43,225 nucleotides of DNA from Opitutales bacterium (GTDB taxonomy: Bacteria > Verrucomicrobiota > Verrucomicrobiia > Opitutales > Oceanipulchritudinaceae), in NCBI GenBank assembly GCA_020831485.1, contig JAFIGG010000030.1, positions 1 through 43,225 on the forward strand, given 5' to 3'. Positions 16,930-27,163 of the stretch are shown here, in pieces; within the stretch, counting starts at the first letter, position 1, and every line of letters starts with the position of its first letter. The notes below the pieces were generated by a model. The model saw only the letters and a program-made list of their open reading frames with translations. It was not told the origin of the DNA and searched no databases. Made by a program: the position numbers and the translations under genes.

Positions 16930-16983
16930 GATATGTAGATTCTTAAATGGATGGATTCGGTTGCTTAAATGGACCTCAGTTCA

Positions 16984-17445
16984 TCAGAACGGAACGTCGT
17001 CTTCCTCGTCAAGTCCCTGACTTCCAGCAGAGTTACCGGACTCGCCGGAATTGCTTTCCCTGCGGGGAGGCGAGGATTGCTCATAACCGCCACCCTGATT
17101 GCCGCCTTCACCGCGTCCGCCCGTGAACTGGAAATTCTCCAGCACCACATTGAGCTTCGAACGGTTTTCACCGGACTTCGGGTCCTGCCACTGGTCCAGG
17201 CGCAGGCGACCTTCAATGAAGATCCCGGAACCTTTGCTGCAGTAGCGTTGAATGACTTCAGCCTGAGGGCCGAAGGCATCGACGTCGACGAAAGTGGTCT
17301 CTTCCTTCTGTTCTCCCTCGCGCGTACGGTATTTGCGATTCACAGCTAGACCCAATTTGGCGATGGTGAGACCGCTGGGGGTCGTCCGGACTTCCGGATC
17401 GCGTGTCAGGTTACCCATGAGGAGAACTTTGTTGAAAGAGGCCAT
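16984..17445 (-). CDS. ssb: Single-stranded DNA-binding protein
   Basis: Main SSB, 153 residues. The OB fold covers about residues 1-110 (FNKVLLMGNLTRDPEVRTTPSGLTIAKLGLAVNRKY; GSGIFIEGRLRLDQWQDPKSGENRSKLNVVLENFQF). A Gly/Ser/Gln-rich disordered linker follows, and the chain ends with the acidic protein-interaction tip DEEDDVPF that recruits replication and repair proteins. An AAAGGTAG ribosome site precedes the ATG. It sits between rpsF and rplI in the conserved rpsF-ssb-(rpsR)-rplI order. Confidence 0.95.
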   Translation of the reverse strand: MASFNKVLLMGNLTRDPEVRTTPSGLTIAKLGLAVNRKYRTREGEQKEETTFVDVDAFGPQAEVIQRYCSKGSGIFIEGRLRLDQWQDPKSGENRSKLNVVLENFQFTGGRGEGGNQGGGYEQSSPPRRESNSGESGNSAGSQGLDEEDDVPF

Positions 17446-17481
17446 TTTTCGCTACCTTTCCTAATTGATTTGATTGGGGGA

Positions 17482-17781
17482 TTACTTGGACTCGATCACG
17501 ACCCGTTTGATCGTGCGATCCAAACGGACGCTCTCGTGGAAAGATCCGGGAACCGAAGGCTCTCCGGAGAATTCAACCTTAATGTAGGTATCACCGGTGT
17601 GGTTTGGATTGGTCACACGGATAAAATCAATCCGTCCAAGGTTTTCACTGGAAGTGACATTGGCACCAAGACCGGTCAGGGTCTGAGTCACCTTTTCAAT
17701 CAATGTTTCCACGGGTTCATCATATCCGCGGGTATCGAGGATAATCGTGGCTTTATAGTCGCGTTGCGTAGTTTGGCTCAT
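17482..17781 (-). CDS. rpsF: 30S ribosomal protein bS6
   Basis: Small-subunit protein bS6, 99 residues, which binds 16S rRNA together with bS18. Recognisable parts are YKATIILDTRGYDEPVETLIEKVTQTLTGLGANVTSSENLGRIDF and the C-terminal GSFHESVRLDRTIKRVVIE (family pattern: final strand with R-x-x-x-x-x-R). Its ATG overlaps the pth stop by 4 bp, and ssb follows 36 bp later. Its partner bS18 is encoded about 13 kb away, not in this cluster. Confidence 0.93.
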   Translation of the reverse strand: MSQTTQRDYKATIILDTRGYDEPVETLIEKVTQTLTGLGANVTSSENLGRIDFIRVTNPNHTGDTYIKVEFSGEPSVPGSFHESVRLDRTIKRVVIESK

Positions 17782-18365
17782 TCGATGGGAATGCGTTGGT
17801 TCAGTTGATTCATTGCGATCAGGGCGCCCTTTTCCAGGATCAGATTGAGACCTTGGACGAGGGCATCCATGCGCGCGTTCATTTTGAGTAGTTCATTCTC
17901 GGTAAACTTGCCGAGAACAAAGTCGTGCAGGGGCACCAGAGGTTTTACTTCCGGAGCGATTCCGATGCGGTAACGGATAAAGCCACCGCCCAATCGCTGA
18001 ATGATGTCTTCGACACCATTATGCCCTCCAGCACTCCCACGGAGCGAAACCTTCAGCTGGCCCAGAGCAATTTGAAACTCGTCATAGGCGACGATAATCT
18101 GCTCGGGAGACCAGCGGTAGAATCGGCAAACTTCCTGCAGGCTGCGACCGCTCGTATTCATGAATGTAAGCGGTTTCAGCAACAGGACGGCCCGCCCTTG
18201 GAGGACGGTTTCAGCGGTCTGGGCACTAAAGCGGCTGCTGCGCTTCCAGACCAAACCTTCTTTCGAAGCGAGGTGATCCAGGAGGGCAAAGCCGATATTG
18301 TGGCGTGTCCCGTCATACTCCCGGCCCGGATTTCCCAGACCGGCAATGACACGCACCGGTTTCAT
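17778..18365 (-). CDS. pth: Peptidyl-tRNA hydrolase
   Basis: Esterase that frees tRNA from peptidyl-tRNA released during aborted translation. It has 195 residues from the ATG at 18365 (MKPVRVIAGLGNPGREYDGTRHNIGFALLDHLA). This start contains the conserved GLGNPG..Y..TRHN(I/V)G motif including the catalytic His. A longer in-frame reading overlaps the end of rplY and has no family resemblance. LLKPLTFMNTSGRSLQEV, VAYDEFQIALGQLKVSLRGSAGGHNGVEDI and RIGIAP are also diagnostic. The usual catalytic Asp of the (Y/H)DE/DDL segment is present as YDEFQ. It is 28 bp downstream of rplY and overlaps rpsF by 4 bp. Confidence 0.95.
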   Translation of the reverse strand: MKPVRVIAGLGNPGREYDGTRHNIGFALLDHLASKEGLVWKRSSRFSAQTAETVLQGRAVLLLKPLTFMNTSGRSLQEVCRFYRWSPEQIIVAYDEFQIALGQLKVSLRGSAGGHNGVEDIIQRLGGGFIRYRIGIAPEVKPLVPLHDFVLGKFTENELLKMNARMDALVQGLNLILEKGALIAMNQLNQRIPIE

Positions 18366-18393
18366 ACAAAGAACAATAAAATAAAAACAAGGC

Positions 18394-19053
18394 TTAAGCC
18401 TTGGCGGAAGCTTCAGCTTCCTTCTCGGCGTCCGCCGCCTCTTTCTCGGCATCCTCAGCTTCGGCCTCAGCGTCGACCGCACTGGAAGCACCGGAAGAGG
18501 CACCAACACAGCTGGCAACAACGAGGTCTTCGTCGTCGAGGAAGGTGACTCCTTCGGGAACGGCAATTTCACTCAGGTGAATCGACTTGCCGATTTCGAG
18601 TTTGCTGACGTCCACCTCAATGAGCTCAGGCAAGTCGCGCGGGCGGCAACGAACCTGGATTTCGTCGAGATTGACCTCCAGAACGCCGCCGTAGTTTTTG
18701 ACACCGTGGGGAACGCCGAAAGTGTGCACCGGAATGCTGGCTTCCATATCACGGCCGCGCACAACTTCCTTGAAATCGATGTGCTCAAAGGCATCAGTGA
18801 CAGGGTTGCGCTGTGCTTCCTGGATGATCGCGAAGTGGGCTTCGTCGTCCCCTTCAGTTTTCAGCTCGAGCAGAGCGGCACGGCCCGCAATCTCTTTCCA
18901 GGCCGAGAGGAACTCCGTGTTTTTGATCGTCAGGTGGCGTACACCGGATTCTCCGTAAATGACGGACGGAATCAGTCCCTGCTTACGCAGCTTACGAGAT
19001 TCGGAACGTCCGAGCCCTTCACGGACTTTTGAATTGAGATTGATTTGTTTCAT
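18394..19053 (-). CDS. rplY: 50S ribosomal protein bL25 (Ctc/TL5 type)
   Basis: 5S-rRNA-binding protein of the longer Ctc type, 219 residues from the ATG at 19053 (MKQINLNSKVREGLGRSESRKLRKQGLIPSVIYG). An upstream in-frame extension is not supported by family alignment. The N-terminal L25 domain spans about residues 1-95 and the TL5 C-terminal domain about 96-185 (ASIPVHTFGVPHGVKNYGGVLEVNLDEIQVRCRPRDLPELIEVDVSKLEIGKSIHLSEI). The last ~35 residues are an Ala/Glu/Lys-rich tail. The rplY-pth pairing is conserved in many bacteria. The leader just before the ATG is pyrimidine-rich with no Shine-Dalgarno sequence. Confidence 0.93.
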   Translation of the reverse strand: MKQINLNSKVREGLGRSESRKLRKQGLIPSVIYGESGVRHLTIKNTEFLSAWKEIAGRAALLELKTEGDDEAHFAIIQEAQRNPVTDAFEHIDFKEVVRGRDMEASIPVHTFGVPHGVKNYGGVLEVNLDEIQVRCRPRDLPELIEVDVSKLEIGKSIHLSEIAVPEGVTFLDDEDLVVASCVGASSGASSAVDAEAEAEDAEKEAADAEKEAEASAKA

Positions 19054-19200
19054 TTTGGCAAAAAGGGAAAAAGGGAGAGCAATAGAGATGTAGGGCCCGA
19101 AAGCAATACTAAGTTCCGCAAAAACAAAAAAAGCATGCCGTCCGGCAATTATCGGCTTGCCCTGCAAGCGCAGCTCTCCTTAATCCTCCAACTTTCCCAC

Positions 19201-19273
19201 GCCAGCTTAGCTCAGTTGGTAGAGCAGCGGTATCGTAAACCGCAGGTCGTCGGTTCGACTCCGACAGCTGGCT
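19201..19273 (+). tRNA. tRNA-Thr (anticodon CGU)
   Basis: A complete 73-nt cloverleaf. The acceptor stem GCCAGCT pairs with AGCTGGC, and the D arm reads GCTCAGTTGGTAGAGC. The anticodon stem is GCGGT/ACCGC with loop ATCGTAA, giving anticodon CGU for the Thr codon ACG. The T arm contains GGTTCGACTCC. CCA is not encoded. A strong hairpin and T-run follow 20 bp downstream. A weak TTGCCC/TTAATC promoter-like pair with a 17-bp spacer lies just upstream (19157-19185). The threonyl-tRNA synthetase gene is only about 450 bp away on the other strand. Confidence 0.96.
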
Positions 19274-19292
19274 TATTTTTGCCGCAAAATAG

Positions 19293-19320
19293 AAAGGCGC
19301 TTAAAGCGCCTTTTTTTATT
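19293..19320 (+). terminator. Terminator of tRNA-Thr, probably bidirectional
   Basis: AAAGGCGCTT and its inverted complement (19293-19302, 19304-19313) form a near-perfect hairpin merging into a seven-base T-run at 19311-19317 and more T/A beyond. It ends the tRNA transcript. On the minus strand the same hairpin abuts the end of the small SSB gene (stop at 19316) and is followed by a looser T-rich stretch, so it may end both transcripts. Confidence 0.85.
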
Positions 19321-19609
19321 TTTCCTTTGGGTCAAGGAACTCGACGTTGCGGGCATTGAGGACCATTCTCGATCGTTTTTCGCCCTTCTTTGTCTCCCAC
19401 TGCTCCTGCTTGAGCGATCCGGTAACAAGCGCCCTGGACCCCTTGCTGAGGAAGTTGCGCAGGTGCTCCTGATTCCAGACCTGAACCGGCATGAAGATGG
19501 TCTCCTTGCCCTCATTGACCGCCAACCGGAAGGTCGAGATATTGGTTTTGTCGAATGAACGCAGTTCGATGTCATCCGTGAGGTATCCAGTCATGTGTGC
19601 TATATTCAT
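19316..19609 (-). CDS. Small second single-stranded DNA-binding protein
   Basis: OB-fold SSB-like protein of 97 residues: MNIAHMTGYLTDDIELRSFDKTNISTFRLAVNEG, then VQVWNQEHLRNFLSKGSRALVTGSLKQEQWETKKGEKRSRMVLNARNVEFLD. The order of strands matches the SSB fold of the gene at 16984. It ends at DPKEK and lacks both the disordered linker and the DDxPF interaction tip. It may act in a specialised role such as recombination or restart, or be a PriB-like protein. It lies downstream of thrS on the same strand, separated by 120 bp that contain repeat hairpins. Confidence 0.82.
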   Translation of the reverse strand: MNIAHMTGYLTDDIELRSFDKTNISTFRLAVNEGKETIFMPVQVWNQEHLRNFLSKGSRALVTGSLKQEQWETKKGEKRSRMVLNARNVEFLDPKEK

Positions 19610-19675
19610 AGGACCGTTAGTAAAAAGCCTGAAGGCGGACGGATCAAGCTAATTTTAAAAGCGTTAATCAGTTAT

Positions 19676-19722
19676 GGACGGACAGGGCGTCCGCCCCGGG
19701 GTGGGTGCGCCCTCGCGCCCAC
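19676..19722. repeat. Pair of GC-rich hairpins of the CGCCCTCG family
   Basis: Two hairpins lie side by side between thrS and the small SSB gene. The second (19701-19722) has a 9-bp stem GTGGGTGCG/CGCGCCCAC around the tetraloop CCCT. The first (19676-19695) reads in the opposite orientation, with AGGG on the plus strand and flanks GGAC and GTCCGCC. The core CGCCCTCG recurs at 28956-28963, 35807-35814 and 35874-35881. No T-run follows either, so they are not ordinary terminators. Confidence 0.6.
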
Positions 19723-19729
19723 AGATCCA

Positions 19730-21556
<1,827 letters not shown>

Positions 21557-21616
21557 AGTCAAAAGGATCTCAGACCAATCGACCTGAGCGATAAGTCAAG
21601 ATGTCTTTGGCTCGGC

Positions 21617-24600
21617 TCAGGCGCGCTCCGCACTGGTCACTGCATCGCCTTCTTCAGACTTCCAGATCCAGCCGACAACGCGTTCACGCAACTGGTGCAC
21701 ACTGACATAGACTACCGGGATCAAAATCAAGGTGATCAACGTTGAGGCCGCCAGGCCGCCGATCACGGTGCGCGCCAGCGCAGCTTGGATCTCACCGCCG
21801 GCACCAAGACCGATTGCGAGCGGCATCAGGCCCAGGATCGTGGTCACCGTTGTCATCAGAATCGGCCGCAAGCGCAGTCGCCCAGCCTCAATAACGGCAG
21901 GAACGAGCTCCATCTTCCGTTCCCTTCGCATCAAGTTAATATAATCCACCAGCACAATGGCATTGTTGACCACTATGCCGATGAGCATGATTAAGCCCAT
22001 TAGGCTCTGGATATTGAGGGTGGTTCCTGTGGCCCAAAGCGTCGGAATCACTCCCACCAGGGCAAGAGGCACTGAGAACATTACTATCAATGGATCGAGG
22101 AAGCGTTCAAACTGCCCCGCCATAACCATGTAAATCAAGGCGACCGCCAGAAGAATAGCCAGGCGGAAATCCCGCTGAGCCCGCTGCTGTTCCTCGTATT
22201 CGCCGCCGAAAACAATCGAATACCCAGCAGGAATCTCCATTGTGCGCAGGTCTGCGCGAATGCGTTCCACGGCATCCCCAAGGGCCACCCCCGACTCGAG
22301 GTTCGCCGAAATGTAGGTGACTCGCTGCCCATTGATCCGCCGGATTCCGTGATTACCCCGTGCGCGTTCCTGAGTGGCAACGGTCGACAAAGGAACGGTC
22401 GATCCTTCGGGCGTTCGAATCGAGATATTCTCCAGATCCAAAGCCGTCAAGCGATCCTCCGGGCGCAATCGAACCTGAATATCAATTTCGTCCCCACCCT
22501 CGCGGAAACGACCTGCGCGACCCCCGCCGACATTCAACTGAATAGCCTGTGCCACTTCGCTAATGGTTAACCCGAGCGCAGCGATACGGTCCCGGTCTAA
22601 GCGGATGCGTTGTTCCGGCTGGCCATCATCGTCTTCGCCGCCGATATTCACATCCAGAATGCCTGGAATACCTTCCATGCGCTGCCGGATCTCCTGACCG
22701 ATCCGGATCGACTCCTGTTGATCGTGCCCCATAAGGCGAATCTGCACCGCCTCATCACCTCCGCCACCGCGGAAGAGGCGCCGCAAAATCCACATACCGG
22801 ACTGCGCCTGCACACGGATCTGAGCGCCCGGAACAGATCCGGTAACCGCCTCGCGGATCCGGTCAGCAAGCACAGTACTGCTGACCGTTCGCTCGTCTGG
22901 ATTTGGCAAAGTGATGTCGATTTGCCCCCGTCCCCGGCGCAGACCAGTCGTTATGTTTTCAACCCGGGTATCGCCAACCACGCCCCTGACAACGTCCTCC
23001 AGCTCAAGCAAGTAGGACTGCACAACCGCAAGGTTTGTGCCTTCATCCATATTCAGCCGGACCCGCACCTGATTGGCATCAGTGTCCGGGGTCAGCTCCA
23101 CCGGAACTGAACTACTCAACCACCAGGCGCCTCCGAGCAGCGCCAGAGTCGTCGCGAACACTGCGTATCGGTAGCGCACCGCACCCCCTATCCAGCGGCT
23201 GTAGCGGCGCTCAAAACGGTCCATACGCTCACGGAACTTCTGGTGCCGAACCGGCTTGCCCGGCTTCCGATCGACGCTGGTGCGCAGAAAGCGACTTGCC
23301 AACATGGGAACCAGCGTAATCGCGACCAAGAGCGAGCAGAGCAGTGAGAAGACAACTACAATTGCTAGTTCCAGAAACATCACTGCCGTTACCGTCTGCA
23401 TGAAAACAATCGGCAAAAAGATCACCGAGGTGGTCAAGGTGGAGGCTACGATGGCGCCAATCACTTCACGCGAACCCACCGATGCGGCTTCCTTGCGACT
23501 TTTGCCGTTCTCTTCACGCTGCCGGACAATGTTCTCCAGCACCACGATCGCGTTGTCCACGATCAATCCGACCCCGAGCGCAAGGCCTCCAAAGGTCATC
23601 TGGTTCAAGGAAAGGTCGCGGAAGTACAGCAGCCCAAATGTGGCAATCAAGGATATCGGTATCGACAATGCGATGATGAAGGTCGAGGAGCCGTTGCGCA
23701 GGAAAAAATACAAAACCAGGATAGCCAGCAAAGCACCCCAGATCGCAGAGCTGCGCACATTGTCTATCGATTGCTGAATGAACAGGCTGGTATCTTCCAA
23801 CACCCTCAGTTCAACGTCGCTGCGGTCGGCATTCACCCGGTCGATCTCACGCAAGATGGACTGCGCCACCGACACAGTATTCGCCCCACTCTGTTTCCGC
23901 GCACGGATTTGTATCACCGGCATTCCGTCCACATCCGTCAACCAGCTCGGATCCTGGTAGTCCATGTGCACGGTCGCCAGATCTCGGACCCGCACCTGGG
24001 CGCCATTGACCTCGCGCACGACCACGTCGGCGATCTGATCAATATTCTCATACTCGGCGACGGCCCGAACGTATAGGTCACGCAGTCCGTCTTTGACATT
24101 GCCCCCAGGGGCGATCGCGCTTTCGCGGGAAACCGCCTGCTGCACATCCAGGGCGGTCAAACCGTAGGCCTGTAGAATATCACGGCGCAAATCGATTCGG
24201 ATTTCCCTAAAGATTCCCCCGCGCAACTCCAAAGTTCCGACCCCATCGATTTGCTCAAAGCGGCGGACCAGCTCTCGATCGACCACATCAGTCAACTGCT
24301 GAAGGTCATAGACATCGGAGGTGGCAGCCATCGAAACGATGTGGTAATCATCCGGGTTGAATTTACGCAAGCGCGGCAAATTAATATCCGGAGGCAGCTG
24401 ATTGCGCACCGACTCAAGGGCATCGCGAATGTCGTTCGAGGCCTCCGCTATGTCTGTGCCCCTGCTGAATTCAAGCGTTATCCAGCTAATACCTTCACCC
24501 GACCAGGAAGTAATTCGCTCCATACCAACACCCGATACCGCATTTTCAATGGGTTGAGTGACTAAGCGCTCCATTTCCTCCGGGCCCACGTTGGGATACG

Positions 24601-24751
24601 AGGTCTGGATGGAAACCTGAGGAAACTCAATCTCCGGGAGCAAATCGATTGGCAGGTGGCGCATGCCGACGAAACCAATCGTCAAAATGATCAAATAGAA
24701 CATCACCGTCGCGACGGGACGGCGGATGGAGAGATCAGCGGGAGACTTCAT
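21617..24751 (-). CDS. RND efflux transporter permease (AcrB/HAE1 type)
   Basis: Inner-membrane proton/drug antiporter of 1044 residues, a full-length RND permease. It has the classical layout: N-terminal TM1 (LSIRRPVATVMFYLIILTIGFVGM), a large porter loop, six TM segments, then the repeated second half with GYSIVFGGEYEEQQRAQRDFRLAILLAVALIYMVMAGQFERFLDPLIVMFSVPLALVG. The TM4 proton-relay motif reads GVGLIVDNAIVVLENI, with DN where AcrB has DD, a variant common in other RND branches. The ATG overlaps the stop of the adaptor gene by 4 bp. No outer-membrane TolC-type partner lies in the window. Substrates cannot be predicted. Confidence 0.92.
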   Translation of the reverse strand: MKSPADLSIRRPVATVMFYLIILTIGFVGMRHLPIDLLPEIEFPQVSIQTSYPNVGPEEMERLVTQPIENAVSGVGMERITSWSGEGISWITLEFSRGTDIAEASNDIRDALESVRNQLPPDINLPRLRKFNPDDYHIVSMAATSDVYDLQQLTDVVDRELVRRFEQIDGVGTLELRGGIFREIRIDLRRDILQAYGLTALDVQQAVSRESAIAPGGNVKDGLRDLYVRAVAEYENIDQIADVVVREVNGAQVRVRDLATVHMDYQDPSWLTDVDGMPVIQIRARKQSGANTVSVAQSILREIDRVNADRSDVELRVLEDTSLFIQQSIDNVRSSAIWGALLAILVLYFFLRNGSSTFIIALSIPISLIATFGLLYFRDLSLNQMTFGGLALGVGLIVDNAIVVLENIVRQREENGKSRKEAASVGSREVIGAIVASTLTTSVIFLPIVFMQTVTAVMFLELAIVVVFSLLCSLLVAITLVPMLASRFLRTSVDRKPGKPVRHQKFRERMDRFERRYSRWIGGAVRYRYAVFATTLALLGGAWWLSSSVPVELTPDTDANQVRVRLNMDEGTNLAVVQSYLLELEDVVRGVVGDTRVENITTGLRRGRGQIDITLPNPDERTVSSTVLADRIREAVTGSVPGAQIRVQAQSGMWILRRLFRGGGGDEAVQIRLMGHDQQESIRIGQEIRQRMEGIPGILDVNIGGEDDDGQPEQRIRLDRDRIAALGLTISEVAQAIQLNVGGGRAGRFREGGDEIDIQVRLRPEDRLTALDLENISIRTPEGSTVPLSTVATQERARGNHGIRRINGQRVTYISANLESGVALGDAVERIRADLRTMEIPAGYSIVFGGEYEEQQRAQRDFRLAILLAVALIYMVMAGQFERFLDPLIVMFSVPLALVGVIPTLWATGTTLNIQSLMGLIMLIGIVVNNAIVLVDYINLMRRERKMELVPAVIEAGRLRLRPILMTTVTTILGLMPLAIGLGAGGEIQAALARTVIGGLAASTLITLILIPVVYVSVHQLRERVVGWIWKSEEGDAVTSAERA

Positions 24752-26034
24752 CGGTTGGTTGAAGAGGTTTCATTGACAGTTTGGCGCTCCATAAAGCGCC
24801 GTAAAACATCGCGCTGCTGGAGCTCCTGCATGGAAATTAAACGATCCCAGGCGAGCTCGCGGATGCGCGCTTCCATCGGTTCGCTTCGGTCACCCGTCAT
24901 ATTGCGGGCCAGCAGATCGTGGCCAACGGCGACAACCCAACTGCCTGCGGGAATCCCGCTGATACCCACGGTTGTTCGGCCACGGCCGACAATGCCGACC
25001 TCACGGTAAACAATCTTCGTCGAATCCGGCAAAGTTTCGCCTTCATCAATATCCCTCGCAAGGAAAACGCCAAAACGCCCCGTGCGCGGATCCTCGCGCA
25101 GAGCACTGGTAGGAATCAAGGTCGCCTGATCGGTCCCTCCGAAAAATACGTCGACATCTACATACATGCCCGACCTCAGGAGGCCATCAGTGTTGGACAC
25201 ATTAACCGTAGCCTCGGTCGTAAAGCTGCCTTGCCGCAGGAAGGGAGAGATCCGGCTCAATTCGGCGTCGATCACAGTGTCGGGAAAAAACTCGGAACGG
25301 ATCTCGGCCCGGTCTCCAACCTGAATGGACCGCATCATACGCTCGGTTATGTTTACCCGAACCTGTACCTCGCTGAGATCTCCCACCACAAAAAGCTGAG
25401 TCGAGGTGTCCGCCCGCATACCGATTTCGGCATTACGGCGCCCAACGACCCCATTGACGGGCGCACGCACCACTGCCTGCGACAACTGCCAGCGCCGCTC
25501 TTCAACCGTCGAAGCCGCACCTTCGACCACAGCCTGTGCGCGATTGTAGTCAGCACGAGCTCCGTCGACCTGTGCCCGCAAGCGCGTAATTTCCAGCTCG
25601 GAAATGAATTCCCGGCCGGCCAGACGTTCAGTCAAGCCGAGCTCAACCTCCAGTTCGTGCAGCCGCGCCTTGGCCTGCTCAGCAGCTGCCTGCTGCACCC
25701 TCAGCTGCGCCTCCGCCTGGTTCAATTGCTCCTCGACCTGACGCCCATCGAGACGAACCAGCGGATCGCCTGCTTCGACAGCGTCGCCATTGTCGACATA
25801 GACTTCGACTACCCTGCCGGCAATTTCCGGATAAATGGTAACTTGATTGCGTGCCTGCACCACTCCGCTGAGGCGTTGCTGCAAGGGCAAGGATCCCAAC
25901 TGGCTCTGAACGATCTCAACGTAAGGGGGCGGCACATTGCCTCGCCGCCCTTCCGTTTCCGGTTCCGCACCGCCGCAACCGGCGAGCAAAGCTAAACATC
26001 CTATCCCTAAAAAATACTGCGTCCAACGATTCAT
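24748..26034 (-). CDS. RND efflux periplasmic adaptor (membrane fusion lipoprotein)
   Basis: HlyD/AcrA-type adaptor of 428 residues that links the RND pump to an outer-membrane channel. A lipoprotein signal peptide with lipobox LALLAGCGG anchors it to the inner membrane. The biotinyl-lipoyl half motifs are GVVQARNQVTIYPEIAGRVVEVYVDNGDAVEAGDPLVRLD and the later VVRAPVNGVVGRRNAEIGMRA. They flank a long coiled coil (QVEEQLNQAEAQLRVQQAAAEQAKARLHELEVE). A beta-barrel region follows. The gene is first in a two-gene operon and overlaps the permease gene by 4 bp. A good promoter sits just upstream. Confidence 0.92.
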   Translation of the reverse strand: MNRWTQYFLGIGCLALLAGCGGAEPETEGRRGNVPPPYVEIVQSQLGSLPLQQRLSGVVQARNQVTIYPEIAGRVVEVYVDNGDAVEAGDPLVRLDGRQVEEQLNQAEAQLRVQQAAAEQAKARLHELEVELGLTERLAGREFISELEITRLRAQVDGARADYNRAQAVVEGAASTVEERRWQLSQAVVRAPVNGVVGRRNAEIGMRADTSTQLFVVGDLSEVQVRVNITERMMRSIQVGDRAEIRSEFFPDTVIDAELSRISPFLRQGSFTTEATVNVSNTDGLLRSGMYVDVDVFFGGTDQATLIPTSALREDPRTGRFGVFLARDIDEGETLPDSTKIVYREVGIVGRGRTTVGISGIPAGSWVVAVGHDLLARNMTGDRSEPMEARIRELAWDRLISMQELQQRDVLRRFMERQTVNETSSTNR

Positions 26035-26051
26035 TTGAAGTAGAAAAAATC

Positions 26052-26080
26052 AATATACGGTTCCAGTTCAGATTTCTCAA
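26052..26080 (-). promoter_or_regulatory. Sigma-70 promoter of the RND operon
   Basis: Reading the minus strand, TTGAGA (complement of 26075-26080) and TATATT (complement of 26052-26057) are separated by exactly 17 bp. Both boxes match consensus well. The predicted start falls about 10 bases before the adaptor ATG at 26034, giving an unusually short leader without a Shine-Dalgarno sequence. The rest of the 202-bp gap up to lpxL shows no other clear signal. Confidence 0.6.
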
Positions 26081-26236
26081 CCCGGATTGCCGTTCAATAA
26101 CTGGACAGTAAACCCCGACAAAAACCTCAACCCCTCCGAAGAGAACGCCGGTAGCAGGTTCTGGTCCGCTCCGGACAAAAGCTAAGAGATTCTAAAAGCT
26201 TGCTCTATTCCCACCAGCGAATGAACCTTTTCGACC

Positions 26237-27163
26237 GTGAACACCGTCCCCTCCAGCGACTTCAATTGGCGCCTGCTGGCTCCGTGGCACTGGCCCATGT
26301 GGCTGGGAATTGGCCTGCTGCGCCTGATGGCCCTGCTGCCGCACCGTGTAGGTCTGGCAACAGGAAAGGGATTGGGTTTATTCCTCCACTTTGTGTTCCC
26401 CTACCGGCAAAAGATTGCTGACCGAAACCTGCAGCTCTGTTTCCCGGACTGGGATCGCTCCCGCCGCAAGCAAGTCATTCGGGACAATTACGCTTCCATG
26501 GGCATGGGGGTCTACGAACTAGCGGCTGCCTGGTTCAAGCCGGGCAAAGCCTTTCATGATTTGGCCGACTTCGAAGGTCTGGAATTGGTCCAACAACTGC
26601 GCGCCGAAAAGCGGGGCGTCATTTTGTTGGGTGGCCACTTCACGACTGTCGAAATGATTGGCCGGATCTTTCTCGAAACCTTCCACAGCTTCAGCTGCCT
26701 CTACCGCAAACCAAACAATCCGGTGCTGGCGCATGTAATGACGCGCCAGCGCAACCGCCTTGCCGACCATGTCATCCATCAGGATGGCATCCAGGATTTC
26801 GTCCGCCTGCTGCGCCAAGGCAAATGGATCTGGTATGCACCGGATCAGGCCAAGAGTTTCAAATACTCGGTGATAGCTCCCTTCTTTAACGAACCCGCGG
26901 TCTCCAACGGTGCCACCGGCCGCATCGCAAAAATGAGTAAGGCGGTTGTCCTGCCCTTCTTCTCTGTAAGGCAAGCGAATGGACGTTACCGGGTTCGCTT
27001 TGGCCCGGTCTCCGAGCAATTTGATGGCAGCGATCCGGCAGCCGAGGGTGCGGAGATCAATCGCCTGGTCGCGGACTGCATTCGCGAGGCACCGGAACAA
27101 TACCTCTGGCTGCACAAACGCTTTAAACACCGCGGCGACGCGCACCCCGATGCTTATGTCTGA
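26237..27163 (+). CDS. lpxL: Lipid A late acyltransferase (LpxL/HtrB family)
   Basis: Inner-membrane acyltransferase that adds a secondary acyl chain to Kdo2-lipid IVA or its equivalent, 308 residues. It has the family start WPMWLGIGLLRLMALLPHRVGLATGKGLG and the motif RNLQLCFPDW. The catalytic HxxxxE box is GGHFTTVEMIG, and the C-terminal block is APEQYLWLHKRFKHRG. The likely start is GTG at 26237, because no in-frame ATG precedes the conserved region; the ATG at 26221 is out of frame. Its 3' end overlaps the start of the MsbA-like transporter, an apt pairing since MsbA flips the finished lipid A. Confidence 0.9.
   Translation: MNTVPSSDFNWRLLAPWHWPMWLGIGLLRLMALLPHRVGLATGKGLGLFLHFVFPYRQKIADRNLQLCFPDWDRSRRKQVIRDNYASMGMGVYELAAAWFKPGKAFHDLADFEGLELVQQLRAEKRGVILLGGHFTTVEMIGRIFLETFHSFSCLYRKPNNPVLAHVMTRQRNRLADHVIHQDGIQDFVRLLRQGKWIWYAPDQAKSFKYSVIAPFFNEPAVSNGATGRIAKMSKAVVLPFFSVRQANGRYRVRFGPVSEQFDGSDPAAEGAEINRLVADCIREAPEQYLWLHKRFKHRGDAHPDAYV

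Noticed and set aside
19157-19185. Promoter-like TTGCCC/TTAATC before tRNA-Thr
   Set aside because: The spacing is right, but both boxes match consensus too poorly to list as a feature.
21557-21616. Possible T-box or attenuator in the thrS leader
   Set aside because: Only 60 bp are available before the RND gene. A short hairpin with G-T pairs (TCAGGTC/GGTCTGA) is visible, but there is no T-box sequence or terminator.
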